DNA of 64,000 nt from Bacillus andreraoultii. Lineage in GTDB: Bacteria > Bacillota > Bacilli > Bacillales > Caldibacillaceae. The notes below the pieces were generated by a model that worked only from the letters and a program-made list of their open reading frames with translations, did no database searches and was not told the origin of the DNA. Location: positions 1,022,402 to 1,086,401 of the forward strand of contig NZ_LN868937.1 in the NCBI RefSeq assembly GCF_001244735.1, given 5' to 3'. Below, in pieces: positions 8,401 to 18,212 of this stretch (position 1 is its first letter; each line of letters opens with the position of its first letter). The position numbers and the translations under genes are program-made.

Positions 8401-9552
8401 ATGATGAACTTTCAATTTGATGAAGAAATATTGCTCCTAAAAGCGAGTGTCCGTGACTTTATTCAAAATGAAGTTGAATCCGTTGCCATGCGAATTGAAG
8501 AGGAGGACCAAATTCCTCAAAACATATTTGAAATGTCAAAACAGCTAGGGCTTTTTGGTTTAAGTATCCCTGAAAAATATGGTGGCCTCGGAATTGGGAT
8601 GGTTGGGAAATGCGCCATTTATGAAGAGATTGGTCAGACTCATAACGGATACACAACATTAATTGGTGCTCATACAGGGATAGGGACAGTTGGAATTGTT
8701 GAATTTGGAAGTGAAGAACAAAAGAAAAAATATTTGCCTGCAATGGCTCGTGGTGAGAAAATTGGTGCTTTTGCATTAACGGAACCGAATGCAGGGTCAA
8801 ATGCAGCGAATTTAAAAACATCGGCGATTAAAAAAGGTGATAAATATATTTTGAATGGGACAAAACATTATATTACAAATGCAACAGAAGCGGATATTTT
8901 CACAGTAATGGCTGTGACCGACCCAACAAGAGGTGCACGAGGGATTACCGCATTCATCGTAGAAAAAGATTTTCCAGGATTCCAAATTGGCGCCGTAGAA
9001 AGAAAAATGGGTTTAAAAGGTTCCCATTCAGCAGAAATAATCTTAGAAGACTGTGAAGTACCAGTGGAAAACGTACTTGGTCAAGAAGGGCAAGGCTATA
9101 TTAATGCTTTAAAAATATTAACGAATGGTCGTGCTGGTTTAGCGGCAAGAAATTTAGGTAGCAGTCAAAAATTATTAGATATGGCAATAACTTATGCACT
9201 AGAACGGACACAATTCGACGTTCCTATTATTGAACATCAGGCAGTCGCCCATATGCTTGCAGAAATGGCTGTAGAAATTGAAGCATTACGTTCATTTACT
9301 TACCGAGTGGCATGGATGGTCGATCAAGGTCAAAATGTGATTAAAGAAGCGGCCATGTTAAAGCTCTATGGTTCCGAAGTATATAATCGTGTAGCGGATA
9401 AAGCATTACAAGTTCATGGTGGATTAGGTTATATTGCAGATTATCCAATTGAAAGATATTACCGTGATGCACGGATTACAAGAATATATGAAGGAACGTC
9501 TGAAATTCAAAAAAATATTATTGCTAAACAGTTAGTAAAAGAATTTAGTTAG
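8401..9552 (+). CDS. Acyl-CoA dehydrogenase (first of three)
   Basis: This cytoplasmic FAD enzyme introduces the alpha-beta double bond into an acyl-CoA. It is 383 residues, normal length. Features are the FAD/substrate motif [16 protein letters not shown] (~125-140), the central beta domain and the C-terminal IYEGTSEIQ with the catalytic Glu at about 364, as in short/medium/branched-chain enzymes. Two adjacent ATGs (8401, 8404) could both serve. It is the first gene behind the sigma-54 promoter, and a thiolase starts 19 bp after its stop. Electron transfer flavoprotein genes are not in this window. Confidence 0.92.
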   Translation: MMNFQFDEEILLLKASVRDFIQNEVESVAMRIEEEDQIPQNIFEMSKQLGLFGLSIPEKYGGLGIGMVGKCAIYEEIGQTHNGYTTLIGAHTGIGTVGIVEFGSEEQKKKYLPAMARGEKIGAFALTEPNAGSNAANLKTSAIKKGDKYILNGTKHYITNATEADIFTVMAVTDPTRGARGITAFIVEKDFPGFQIGAVERKMGLKGSHSAEIILEDCEVPVENVLGQEGQGYINALKILTNGRAGLAARNLGSSQKLLDMAITYALERTQFDVPIIEHQAVAHMLAEMAVEIEALRSFTYRVAWMVDQGQNVIKEAAMLKLYGSEVYNRVADKALQVHGGLGYIADYPIERYYRDARITRIYEGTSEIQKNIIAKQLVKEFS

Positions 9553-9571
9553 GATCGAAAGAGGTGAAGTC

Positions 9572-10759
9572 ATGTCAAGAGATGAAGTTGTTATCGTAAG
9601 CGCTGTCAGGACACCAATTGCATCCGATGGTGGTTCTTTAAAAAATATAAGTTCTGGGCATTTAGCAGCACTTGTCATCAATGAAGCAATCAAACGTGCA
9701 CAGATTGAACGGAATTTGATTGATGAAGTCATTATGGGAGAAGTCCGGCAAACAACCGAATCATCGAATGTTGCAAGAGTTGCATCTCTAAGGGCAGGTA
9801 TTCCAGAATCAACGCCAGCATACATGGTGAACCGACTTTGCGCTTCGGGAATGCAAGCGGTTGTATCTGGTGTAAAAGATATTCTTTTAGGTGATGCAGA
9901 AATTGTTGTTGCAGGTGGAACTGAAAGTATGAGCCGATCCCCCATTTATCTTAGAAATGCTCGATTTGGAGAACAAACTCCTATTTTAGTAGATTCCAAT
10001 ACAGAAGCAGGTCAGCAACCGAATGAGATGTATGGGGCGAATTTAAGTATGGGAATGACGGCAGAAAATGTTGCTGAACGATTTGGCATATCAAGAGAAG
10101 ATCAGGATTATTTTGCCTTTGAAAGCCAAGCTAGAGCAAAGAAAGCAATGGAAAGTGGACGGTTTCAAGAAGAAATTTTGCCCATTGAAGTAAAGATAAG
10201 AAAAGAGACATTTATTTTTTCTAAAGATGAACATCCAAGAGGAAATACATCTTTAGAAAAATTAGCAGCATTAAAACCGGTATTTAAACAAAATGGGACC
10301 GTAACAGCAGGGAATGCTTGTGGAAGAAATGATGGGGCTAGTTCACTAGTTATGATGAAAAGACAAAAAGCAGATGATTTAGGCTTAAAACCACTTGCAA
10401 AAATTGTTGACTGGGCGGTATCTGGTGTTTCCCCTGAAATAATGGGAATTGGTCCCGTTCCAGTCGTAAAAAAGCTGCTTACAAGGCAAAAGAAAACCAT
10501 TCATGATATTGATTTATTTGAACTAAATGAAGCCTTCGCCGCGCAAGCCTTAGCTTGTATACGTGAATTATCGTTAGATCACGAGAAAGTTAATGTCAAT
10601 GGTGGAGCAATTGCACTCGGTCATCCTGTTGGTGCAACTGGTGCAAGAATAATTACAACTTTACTGCATGAAATGATGAAAAGAAATCAACAATTTGGAA
10701 TCGCCACATTATGTGTTGGTGGGGGTCAAGGAATGGCAACAATGATTGAACGAATCTAG
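9572..10759 (+). CDS. Thiolase (acetyl-CoA C-acyltransferase), first copy
   Basis: This 395-residue thiolase cleaves 3-ketoacyl-CoA with CoA or runs the reverse condensation. The acyl-accepting Cys lies in NRLCASGMQ (~90), the active-site His in [10 protein letters not shown] (~351) and the second Cys in TLCVGGGQG (~381), so the triad is complete. An AAGAGGTGAAG ribosome site precedes ATG 9572. It sits between an acyl-CoA dehydrogenase and an acyl-CoA ligase in one operon. Degradative versus acetoacetyl-CoA specificity cannot be decided from the motifs. Confidence 0.92.
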   Translation: MSRDEVVIVSAVRTPIASDGGSLKNISSGHLAALVINEAIKRAQIERNLIDEVIMGEVRQTTESSNVARVASLRAGIPESTPAYMVNRLCASGMQAVVSGVKDILLGDAEIVVAGGTESMSRSPIYLRNARFGEQTPILVDSNTEAGQQPNEMYGANLSMGMTAENVAERFGISREDQDYFAFESQARAKKAMESGRFQEEILPIEVKIRKETFIFSKDEHPRGNTSLEKLAALKPVFKQNGTVTAGNACGRNDGASSLVMMKRQKADDLGLKPLAKIVDWAVSGVSPEIMGIGPVPVVKKLLTRQKKTIHDIDLFELNEAFAAQALACIRELSLDHEKVNVNGGAIALGHPVGATGARIITTLLHEMMKRNQQFGIATLCVGGGQGMATMIERI

Positions 10760-10795
10760 CTTTATAAGTTTTCAATTTTGAAAGGATGGTTATTA

Positions 10796-12385
10796 ATGGA
10801 AAAACTTTGGTACAAACATGTCGCAAAAGGAAATCCAATTACAATTGACATCCCAGAAATTACTCTATTAGAGCTGTTTCAACAATCCGTAGAAAAATAT
10901 CCGAATAACATCGCAATGACTTTTTTTCATAAGACATTTACATACAGTGAGTTAAATCATCTCATCAAAATTGCTGAAAGCTCTTTACAACGCAGGGGTG
11001 TGAAAAAGGGTGACCGAGTCGGCATGATGCTACCAAATTGTCCACAATATGTCATTGGCTATTATGCATCGCTTCTAGCAGGTGCAATAGTTGTCCAAAT
11101 TAATCCGATGTACAAAGCGGATGAATTGCTTCACGTATTAAATGATTCAGGCACGAAAACGATATTTGTTTTAGATCAAATGCAACCATTAATCGAGGGG
11201 GTGAAAGATAAAACAGCTGTTACAAATGTTATTACTGTTTCATTTGAAAATGAACAAAACACGTTTAATGATCTTTTTTTAGAGACAAATATCCCGTTTG
11301 AAGAAGTATCAATGAATCCGAAAGAGGATGTTGCTGTACTTCAATATACAGGTGGTACGACAGGGCGGTCAAAAGGAGCAATGTTGACGCATTATAATTT
11401 AGTCGCAAACACATTGCAAAGTTCAGCTACATCCATTTCTAAAACGAAACTTGGTGAGGAACGAGTATTAACCATTTCCCCATTATTTCATGTTTACGGC
11501 ATGACGAGCTGCATGAACTTGACATTTTACATTGGTGGAAATCTTATTTTAGTACCAAAGTTTGATGTAGAGATGGTCGTAAAGATTATTGAACAAACAA
11601 AACCAACCGTATTCCCTGGTGTGCCAACGATGTATATTGCTCTATTAAACTATTACAAAGAAAAGCAATTTGACTTAAGTATTTTAAGGACTTGTATTAG
11701 TGGTTCAGCACCATTACCAGTAGAAGTCATGACAAGTTTTAATAAAGTAACTGGAACTTCCGTTGCTGAAGGTTATGGCTTGTCGGAAGCATCACCAGTA
11801 ACACATCGGAATCCAATTGAAGGAATGCAAAAGCCAGGAAGTATCGGAATTCCGATACCGAATACAGATGCTAAAATTGTGGACACAGCATTAGGAGAAC
11901 AGGAATTGCCAATTGGAGAAGTAGGAGAACTTGTCATTAAAGGTCCACAAATTATGAAAGGATACTGGAATAATCTAGAGGAAACAGAAGTAACGATTCG
12001 TAATGGTTGGCTTTATACGGGTGATTTGGCCAGGATGGATGAGGACGGATTTTTCTATATTGTTGGTCGAAAAAAAGAACTCATTATTGCAAGTGGCTAC
12101 AATGTGTATCCAATTGAGGTGGAAGATGTTTTATATACACATCCAAAAGTGTTGGAAGCTGCAGTTTTTGGTGTCCCTGATCCATATCGTGGTGAGACGG
12201 TGAAAGCTGTTGTCGTTTTGAAAGATGGAGAGCAGCTAACTGAACAAGAGTTAATCGATTACTGTAAAGAACGATTAGCTGCATATAAAGTTCCAAAATC
12301 AATTGATTTTGTTAAAGAATTACCGAAAACCGCTGTTGGTAAAATTTTAAAACGAGTAATCAAAGATCAATATATCCGTGCATAA
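10796..12385 (+). CDS. Acyl-CoA synthetase (AMP-forming)
   Basis: This 529-residue member of the ANL superfamily activates a carboxylic acid to its CoA ester through an acyl-AMP. The AMP-binding loop YTGGTTGRSKGA lies at about 184-195, YGLSEASP near 325 and the hinge GRKKELIIASGYNVYP near 425. The C-terminal acylation lysine is in PKTAVGKILKR near 515. AAAGGATGG sets ATG 10796. It is the entry enzyme of the island. Substrate may be a medium or branched/cyclic acid rather than acetate, because a true acsA lies elsewhere in the window. Confidence 0.9.
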   Translation: MEKLWYKHVAKGNPITIDIPEITLLELFQQSVEKYPNNIAMTFFHKTFTYSELNHLIKIAESSLQRRGVKKGDRVGMMLPNCPQYVIGYYASLLAGAIVVQINPMYKADELLHVLNDSGTKTIFVLDQMQPLIEGVKDKTAVTNVITVSFENEQNTFNDLFLETNIPFEEVSMNPKEDVAVLQYTGGTTGRSKGAMLTHYNLVANTLQSSATSISKTKLGEERVLTISPLFHVYGMTSCMNLTFYIGGNLILVPKFDVEMVVKIIEQTKPTVFPGVPTMYIALLNYYKEKQFDLSILRTCISGSAPLPVEVMTSFNKVTGTSVAEGYGLSEASPVTHRNPIEGMQKPGSIGIPIPNTDAKIVDTALGEQELPIGEVGELVIKGPQIMKGYWNNLEETEVTIRNGWLYTGDLARMDEDGFFYIVGRKKELIIASGYNVYPIEVEDVLYTHPKVLEAAVFGVPDPYRGETVKAVVVLKDGEQLTEQELIDYCKERLAAYKVPKSIDFVKELPKTAVGKILKRVIKDQYIRA

Positions 12386-12504
12386 CAAGAAATTGCATGT
12401 CACTTTAGCGAATTCACACTTTTGCCCATGTACTTAGTTTCTTATTCCTCTTATTCAATCGGAGGTTATTTGATAAACAATAAAAAAGAAATGGAGCGAT
12501 GATC

Positions 12505-13680
12505 ATGCATTTACGATTAACTGATGAACAAAAAATGGTACAAGAAACGATTCGAAAATTTGTTGAAAAAGAATTAATTCCTTTAGAAAATGAAGTGTTA
12601 CGAAATGAACGTGAAGGAAGACCGAGCCTTGCTCCTGAAAAAATAGAGGAACTTCAACAAAAAGCAAAGAATGCGGGGTTCTGGGGCATTAATACACCAG
12701 CTGAATATGGCGGGGCAGATCTTGGACAAATGATGCAGGCAATTGTTGCTATGGAAGTTTCTAAAACATTTGTCCCGTTCAACTTTGGTGGCTCTGCTGA
12801 TAATATTCTTTATTATTCCAATGAAGAACAAAAGAAAAAATATTTAATTCCAACAATCAATGGCGAAAAAAAGTCATGTTTTGCGATGACAGAGCCTGGT
12901 GCGGGTTCAGATACGAGAAATATTCAAATGACAGCTGTGAAAGATGGAGATGAATGGGTATTAAACGGGGAAAAAACATTTATTACTGGTGGCAATGATG
13001 CAGATTTTGTTATGGTTATCGCCATTACTGATAAAGAAAAACATGCAAAAACGGGTAGAGATGGTGTCACATGTTTCATCGTCGATCGAGATATGGGATG
13101 GCGCTCCGAATATATTCATACAATGGGTGAATGGGGACCAGCAAGTTTAGTGTTTGAGAATGTACGAGTGCCTGAGGAAAACATTCTTGGTGAACTACAT
13201 GGAGGATACAAACTCGGTTTAGAGTGGATAGGATTTGCGAGATGGATTGTCGGCGCTCGGGCAGTTGGTGCAGCGGAACGATTACTTCAAATGGCTATTG
13301 ATTATTCAAAAGAACGTGAAACATTTGGTAGACCAATTGCTGATCGTCAAGCGATTCAATGGATGATTGCCGACTCTGCTGTTGAAATTGAAGCGGCACG
13401 TTGGTTAGTGTTAAATGCTGCTTTTACACTAGATCAAGGGGAAGATAATCGTCATCTTGCTTCAATGGCAAAATTGTATGGAGCCAATATGGGTAACCGC
13501 GTTGTTGATCGTGTATTACAAATTCATGGTGGAATGGGTTATACAAAAGAGTTACCGATTGAACGTTGGTACAGGGAAGCACGACTATGGAGAATTTATG
13601 ATGGTACAGATGAAATTCAGCGCATGATTATTTCTCGTAACTTATTAAAAGGCCATGTTCATATTGGGGATTATATTTAA
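12505..13680 (+). CDS. Acyl-CoA dehydrogenase (second), YDGT variant
   Basis: A 391-residue acyl-CoA dehydrogenase with CFAMTEPGAGSDTRN (~130-145) and RETFGRPIADRQAIQWMIAD-type helices in the C-terminal domain. At the usual catalytic position it reads IYDGTDEIQR, so Asp replaces the common Glu. Some acyl-CoA dehydrogenase subfamilies naturally carry Asp, so this may mark a different substrate class and not a defect. The start at 12505 is placed by GGAG at 12493-12496; an in-frame ATG at 12499 is also possible. 12386-12498 has no clear terminator, so readthrough from the ligase gene is likely. Confidence 0.9.
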   Translation: MHLRLTDEQKMVQETIRKFVEKELIPLENEVLRNEREGRPSLAPEKIEELQQKAKNAGFWGINTPAEYGGADLGQMMQAIVAMEVSKTFVPFNFGGSADNILYYSNEEQKKKYLIPTINGEKKSCFAMTEPGAGSDTRNIQMTAVKDGDEWVLNGEKTFITGGNDADFVMVIAITDKEKHAKTGRDGVTCFIVDRDMGWRSEYIHTMGEWGPASLVFENVRVPEENILGELHGGYKLGLEWIGFARWIVGARAVGAAERLLQMAIDYSKERETFGRPIADRQAIQWMIADSAVEIEAARWLVLNAAFTLDQGEDNRHLASMAKLYGANMGNRVVDRVLQIHGGMGYTKELPIERWYREARLWRIYDGTDEIQRMIISRNLLKGHVHIGDYI

Positions 13681-13729
13681 AATTCCTTTAGAATACAAAC
13701 GTGTTTTTTACAAATTTAATGATGAAATA

Positions 13730-13766
13730 AAGGAAGGAACGTGACAAATCAAGTCATTTCCTTCTA
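13730..13766 (+). other. Intercistronic hairpin
   Basis: GGAAGGAACGTGAC (13731-13744) pairs imperfectly with GTCATTTCCTTC (13753-13764). There is no T-run behind it, so it is more likely an mRNA-stability or processing hairpin than a terminator. Confidence 0.4.
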
Positions 13767-13808
13767 ATAAAGTTTACATGCGAAAAGAATGGGAATGGAG
13801 GTTACACA

Positions 13809-14573
13809 ATGGGAAAACGTTTTGAAGGAAGAGTGGCACTTGTAACAGGAGGTAGTCGTGGAATCGGTAAAGCAATTGCTAAACTTTTTTTAACAGAAGG
13901 AGCAAGTGTTGCAATTATTGATATCAACCAAGAAGCACTAGATCAAACAGCAACAGAATTTGCCCAATCTGGTTATGAAGTATTTACGAAAGTAACGAAT
14001 GTCGTCAATAAAAATGAAGTAGAAACGGTGGTGCAAGAAGTCGTTGAAAAATATGGATCACTTGATATTCTCGTGAACAATGCTGGAATCATACGTGATA
14101 ATTTGTTATTTAAAATGACGGATGATGATTGGCAACAAGTCATGGATGTTCATTTAAAAGGTTCATTTCATGTAGCTCGTGCAGCTCAAAAATATATGGT
14201 TGAGAAAAAATATGGCAGAATTATTAACATATCCTCGACATCTGCGCTTGGAAATCGTGGTCAAGCAAATTATTCAACGGCCAAAGCAGGGTTACAAGGT
14301 TTTACGAAAACATTAGCGATTGAATTAGGTAAATATGGAATCACATCAAATGCGGTAGCCCCTGGGTTCATTGAAACTGAAATGACAAAAGCAACGGCAG
14401 AACGGGTAGGTGTCTCTTTTGAAGATTTTATTAAAGCACGTGCTATGGAAATTCCAGTGCAAAGAAGTGGAAAACCAGAGGATATAGCGAATGCGGTAGC
14501 CTTTTTTGCCGATGAAAAATCTTCGTTTGTCAATGGTCAAGTGTTATATGTAGCTGGTGGACCAAAAGCTTAA
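13809..14573 (+). CDS. Short-chain dehydrogenase/reductase (FabG-like)
   Basis: This 254-residue classical SDR has the cofactor motif TGGSRGIG at 13-20, NNAG at 90-93, the catalytic Ser in ISSTS (~143) and YSTAK with Tyr155/Lys159, so all key residues are present. It resembles 3-oxoacyl-ACP reductase. Among acyl-CoA dehydrogenases, hydratases and thiolases it more probably oxidises a 3-hydroxyacyl-CoA with NAD(P)+. AATGGAGG precedes the ATG. The next gene begins 13 bp after the stop. Confidence 0.9.
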   Translation: MGKRFEGRVALVTGGSRGIGKAIAKLFLTEGASVAIIDINQEALDQTATEFAQSGYEVFTKVTNVVNKNEVETVVQEVVEKYGSLDILVNNAGIIRDNLLFKMTDDDWQQVMDVHLKGSFHVARAAQKYMVEKKYGRIINISSTSALGNRGQANYSTAKAGLQGFTKTLAIELGKYGITSNAVAPGFIETEMTKATAERVGVSFEDFIKARAMEIPVQRSGKPEDIANAVAFFADEKSSFVNGQVLYVAGGPKA

Positions 14574-14586
14574 AGGAGTGATTCCA

Positions 14587-15036
14587 TTGTCTAAATTATG
14601 GATTGGGAAAAAAAGTAATAAGGTGAAGAACGGAGTAGATCGTTTATTAGTGAAACGATTTGCTGAATCAATCGGCGACCTACACCCGATTTATGTCGAT
14701 GAGGAATATGGACATAAATCCAAGTATGGATGGAATATTGCACCACCAACCTTTCCAAGGGTATTTGAATATGGCGAATTAGAAGGCGTCCATTTACCAA
14801 ATAAAGGCTTGATTCATGGGGAGGAAACTTATCATTACGAACGTCCATTAATTGTTGGTGAAGAAATTTATTGTTATACCGTTGTAGAAGATTATTATGA
14901 AAAAACTGGTAAAAATGGCGAAATGGGGTTTGTTGTTTTAAAACGGGTTGGTGAAGATTTAAAAGGTAATGTGATCTTTACAGAAATACAGACAGTTATT
15001 ATTACAGAAGCGGTACGAAAGGGGTTGAATGTGTGA
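14587..15036 (+). CDS. MaoC-like dehydratase, N-terminal-type subunit
   Basis: This 149-residue hot-dog-fold protein of the FAS1-type dehydratase/MaoC N-terminal class has the characteristic FAESIGDLHPIYVDEEY near residues 25-40. Such subunits usually lack the full hydratase signature and pair with a second MaoC subunit, which here is the overlapping next gene. The start is TTG 14587, set by AAAGGAG at 14572-14578 with 8-nt spacing; no in-frame ATG is suitable. Its stop overlaps the next start by 4 bp, indicating translational coupling and likely a heteromeric enoyl-CoA hydratase. Confidence 0.84.
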   Translation: MSKLWIGKKSNKVKNGVDRLLVKRFAESIGDLHPIYVDEEYGHKSKYGWNIAPPTFPRVFEYGELEGVHLPNKGLIHGEETYHYERPLIVGEEIYCYTVVEDYYEKTGKNGEMGFVVLKRVGEDLKGNVIFTEIQTVIITEAVRKGLNV

Positions 15037-15434
15037 GCACAATTACGGAGTTAAACGTTGGTGAGACGTTGGAAGTTAAATTAGACCCTGTATCAAGATT
15101 AGATTTAATTAAATATGCTGGTGCTTCAGGTGATTTTAATCCGATTCACACGATTGACGAGGAAGCAGTGAAAGCGGGTCTTCCAGGAATTATTGCTCAT
15201 GGAATGTGGACGATGGGAAACTTAAGTAAACTCTTTACTCCATATTATGAAGAAGGATTTATTGAAGATTATACAGTGCGTTTTGCTGGAATGGTTTTCT
15301 TGAATGATGTGTTAACATTAAAAGCTATTTTAGAAGAAAAAAATGATAACAATTTAATATTTAGTGTGAAAGCAATTAAACAAGACAATAAAGAAGCTGT
15401 AAAAGGCCGTGTCCAATTTAAGTTGTATAACTAA
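15033..15434 (+). CDS. MaoC-like enoyl-CoA hydratase, catalytic-type subunit
   Basis: This 133-residue hot-dog protein carries the R-hydratase motif YAGASGDFNPIHTIDEEAVK near residues 28-47; the Asp and His of that motif are the hydratase catalytic pair. It starts at GTG 15033, overlapping the previous stop (GTGA). The two adjacent subunits together resemble the two halves of a double hot-dog hydratase. The expected reaction is hydration of a 2-enoyl-CoA to 3-hydroxyacyl-CoA, feeding the SDR encoded just upstream. Confidence 0.87.
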   Translation: MSTITELNVGETLEVKLDPVSRLDLIKYAGASGDFNPIHTIDEEAVKAGLPGIIAHGMWTMGNLSKLFTPYYEEGFIEDYTVRFAGMVFLNDVLTLKAILEEKNDNNLIFSVKAIKQDNKEAVKGRVQFKLYN

Positions 15435-15454
15435 CAACAAAGGTTCATACATGT

Positions 15455-15542
15455 GAGCTAGGAGCTTAGCAAAATAGTAATAAGTTTTGAGCAAAAATAG
15501 TAATCAAAATCTTATGCTGTTCACAGCGTCCTAGCTTTTTTT
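15455..15542 (+). terminator. Branched terminator after the MaoC genes
   Basis: AGCTAGGA (15456-15463) pairs with TCCTAGCT (15529-15536), followed by a T-run. Inside the loop, ATAAGTTTTGA and TCAAAATCTTAT form a second stem, and GCAAAATAGTAAT is nearly duplicated. It may only attenuate, because the pathway genes continue downstream. Confidence 0.6.
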
Positions 15543-15598
15543 ATACACCACCTAATCAGAAAATTCTGCAAAAAAACAATTGTAAAGGAGTGGGATTG

Positions 15599-16807
15599 TT
15601 GGAATTTACGTATTCAGACCGAGTAAAAGATTATCAGAACAGGTTAATTGAGTTTATGGATGAATTTATCTATCCGAATGAATCGGTTTATGAAGAACAG
15701 TTAAATGAATATGATCGCTTTGCTACTATTCCACCTATTATTGAGGAATTAAAACAGAAGGCGAAAGAACGGGGATTATGGAATTTATTTTTACCGGATA
15801 GTGACTACGGAGCAGGACTTACAAACCTAGAGTATGCCCCTCTCTGTGAAATAATGGGACGGTCAAGTATTGCCCCTGAAGTATTTAATTGTGGGGCACC
15901 TGATACTGGAAATATGGAAGTACTCGTTCGTTATGGAACAACTGAACAAAAGGACAAATGGCTTGTCCCACTATTAAATGGTGACATTCGTTCATGTTTT
16001 TCGATGACGGAACCAGATGTTGCTTCATCTGATGCGACAAATATTCGAGCTAGTATTATTCGTGATGGAGATGAGTATGTCATCAATGGGACGAAATGGT
16101 GGTCCTCTGGTGCTGGAGATCCACGTTGTAAAATATCAATTGTGATGGGGAAAAGTGATCCTGGAGCTCCGAAACATAAACAACAATCAATGATACTCGT
16201 CCCCCTTGATACACCTGGGGTGACAATTAAACGAGTTTTAAATGTATTTGGTTATGATCACGCGCCTCATGGTCATGCAGAAATTGAATTTAAAAATGTA
16301 CGAGTGCCTGCTAGTAATATGTTACTCGGTGAAGGTAGAGGATTTGAAATTGCTCAAGGAAGACTCGGTCCTGGTCGAATTCACCATTGTATGAGAACAA
16401 TTGGTGCAGCAGAAAGAGCATTGGAGTTACTCACAAAGCGGGTGCAAGAGCGGGAAACATTTGGTAAGAAATTGGCGGAACAAGGTGTGATTCAAGAATG
16501 GATTGCTAACTCAAGAATTGAAATAGAGCAAGCAAGATTATTAACACTAAAGGCTGCTTATATGATGGACACGGTTGGAAATAAAGAAGCAAAGGCGGAA
16601 ATAGCCATGATCAAAGTCGTTGCACCAAATATGGCGTTAAACGTAATTGACCGGGCCATTCAAGTGTTTGGCGCATCAGGTGTTAGCCAGGATACACCAC
16701 TTGCGGCAATGTACGCCAATATTCGAACGTTGAGACTTGCTGACGGACCAGATGAAGTGCATCGACGAACCATTGCTAGAGAAGAACTAAAGAAGTATCG
16801 GTCGTAA
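15599..16807 (+). CDS. Acyl-CoA dehydrogenase (third), ACAD10/11-like
   Basis: A 402-residue acyl-CoA dehydrogenase with [18 protein letters not shown] near 135-150 and the C-terminal [14 protein letters not shown], where the usual EGT is DGP. That is the pattern of the ACAD10/ACAD11-like branch, whose characterised members handle long or branched/hydroxylated acyl groups. AAAGGAG at 15584-15590 best fits TTG 15599 as start; TTG 15596 and GTG 15590 are less well spaced. Together with the other two dehydrogenases it suggests successive rounds of oxidation of an unusual acid. Confidence 0.88.
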   Translation: MEFTYSDRVKDYQNRLIEFMDEFIYPNESVYEEQLNEYDRFATIPPIIEELKQKAKERGLWNLFLPDSDYGAGLTNLEYAPLCEIMGRSSIAPEVFNCGAPDTGNMEVLVRYGTTEQKDKWLVPLLNGDIRSCFSMTEPDVASSDATNIRASIIRDGDEYVINGTKWWSSGAGDPRCKISIVMGKSDPGAPKHKQQSMILVPLDTPGVTIKRVLNVFGYDHAPHGHAEIEFKNVRVPASNMLLGEGRGFEIAQGRLGPGRIHHCMRTIGAAERALELLTKRVQERETFGKKLAEQGVIQEWIANSRIEIEQARLLTLKAAYMMDTVGNKEAKAEIAMIKVVAPNMALNVIDRAIQVFGASGVSQDTPLAAMYANIRTLRLADGPDEVHRRTIAREELKKYRS

Positions 16808-16924
16808 AGGAAAAGGTTGGTATGAACGGAGATTAGAATCTTTATAGTAAAGCTAAATAAAGAAGTAAGATTAGAAGTTTTTCATTTTGAATGAATAGGA
16901 AAAATGCAAAGGAGTGGATTTTTT

Positions 16925-18094
16925 ATGAAGAGAGATGCAGTGATTGTATCTGCGGTGAGAACAGCAATTGCAAGACAAGGGATGGCACTGGCTTCAGTAC
17001 CTGCCCATGTGTTTGGTGCGGAAGTTATGAAAGAAGCAATAAAACGAGCAAAAGTGGATCCAGAGCAAATTGATGATGTTATTTTAGGAAATGTATTAAG
17101 CGGAGGCGGAAATATTGCACGTTTAACCGCTTTACAAACAGGTTTATCGTTGAATATTCCGGGACTTACGATAGATAGACAATGTGGTTCAGGTATGAAT
17201 GCAGTTGAATTGGCAGCCCAAGCCATTCGGGCAGGAGAAGGAGATATTTATGTTGCTGGTGGAGTAGAAAGTATGAGTCGGGCACCGTATTTGCTGGAAC
17301 GAGCTGAAAAGGCCTACAGTATGAATCCGCCGCAGTTTAAGAAATCCCAACTTTCTCCAAAAAAAATAGGGGATCCACCAATGGGGATTACCGCTGAAAA
17401 TTTAGTAAAGAAATATCAAATTTCTCGTGAAGAACAAGATGAGTTTGCTCTTCGTAGTCAAAGACGGATGGCTCAAGCAATGGCTGAAGGACGATTTGAT
17501 GAGCAAATTGTGCCGATAACAATTCCAGTTCGAAAAAGAGAACCAATTGTTTTTAAACAGGATGAACACCCGCGTCCTGAAACAACAATCGAAGGACTCG
17601 CAAAACTACCTCCAGCATTTTTGCAAGGAGGAACAGTTACAGCAGGGAACAGTTCTGGTTTAAATGATGCAGCAAGTGCACTTGTTATTATGTCCCGTGA
17701 AAAGGCAGAAGAGATCGGCCTTAAACCTTTAGCAACTGTTCGGGAAGCAAGTGTGGCCGGTTGTGACCCAAATATAATGGGAATTGGACCGGTGCCAGCA
17801 ACAAAGAAGGTGTTAGAAAAGTCAGGTTTGTCCATTCATGACTTCGATTTAATAGAAATAAATGAGGCGTTTGCAGCACAAGTGATTGCATGTAATCGAG
17901 AATTAGATATGGATATGGAAAAAGTAAATGTGAATGGTGGTGCGATTGCTCATGGTCATCCACTTGGGGCAACGGGTGCGATTTTAATTACAAAAGCAAT
18001 CTATGAATTAGAACGAATACAGGGCAAAAAAGCGTTAATTACTGCATGTATCGGTGGTGGTCAAGGAATCGCTGTAATTATTGAAAGGGGTTAG
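16925..18094 (+). CDS. Thiolase, second copy
   Basis: A 389-residue thiolase with the nucleophilic Cys in DRQCGSGMN (~87), His in GHPLGATGA (~345) and Cys in TACIGGGQG (~375). It differs clearly from the first thiolase, so the pair is not a recent duplication. AAAGGAG around 16908-16914 supports ATG 16925. Having two thiolases in one operon suggests two chain lengths or branching patterns in the substrate. Confidence 0.91.
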   Translation: MKRDAVIVSAVRTAIARQGMALASVPAHVFGAEVMKEAIKRAKVDPEQIDDVILGNVLSGGGNIARLTALQTGLSLNIPGLTIDRQCGSGMNAVELAAQAIRAGEGDIYVAGGVESMSRAPYLLERAEKAYSMNPPQFKKSQLSPKKIGDPPMGITAENLVKKYQISREEQDEFALRSQRRMAQAMAEGRFDEQIVPITIPVRKREPIVFKQDEHPRPETTIEGLAKLPPAFLQGGTVTAGNSSGLNDAASALVIMSREKAEEIGLKPLATVREASVAGCDPNIMGIGPVPATKKVLEKSGLSIHDFDLIEINEAFAAQVIACNRELDMDMEKVNVNGGAIAHGHPLGATGAILITKAIYELERIQGKKALITACIGGGQGIAVIIERG

Positions 18095-18115
18095 AGCGAA
18101 ACCGTTAACCGTATA

Positions 18116-18168
18116 GTTATCTAGTCCTGTGTCTAAGTTTATAGGGGGATGCAGGACTAGCAGATAAC
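18116..18168 (+). other. Hairpin between thiolase and the ABC importer genes
   Basis: GTTATCTAGTCCTG (18116-18129) is complementary to CAGGACTAGCAGATAAC (18152-18168) apart from a 3-nt bulge. No T-run follows, so it is read as a processing, stability or attenuation element. Confidence 0.5.
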
Positions 18169-18212
18169 AGACTCACTTTTGAAATTACGATTATTTGAAA
18201 GGAGGAGGTAAC

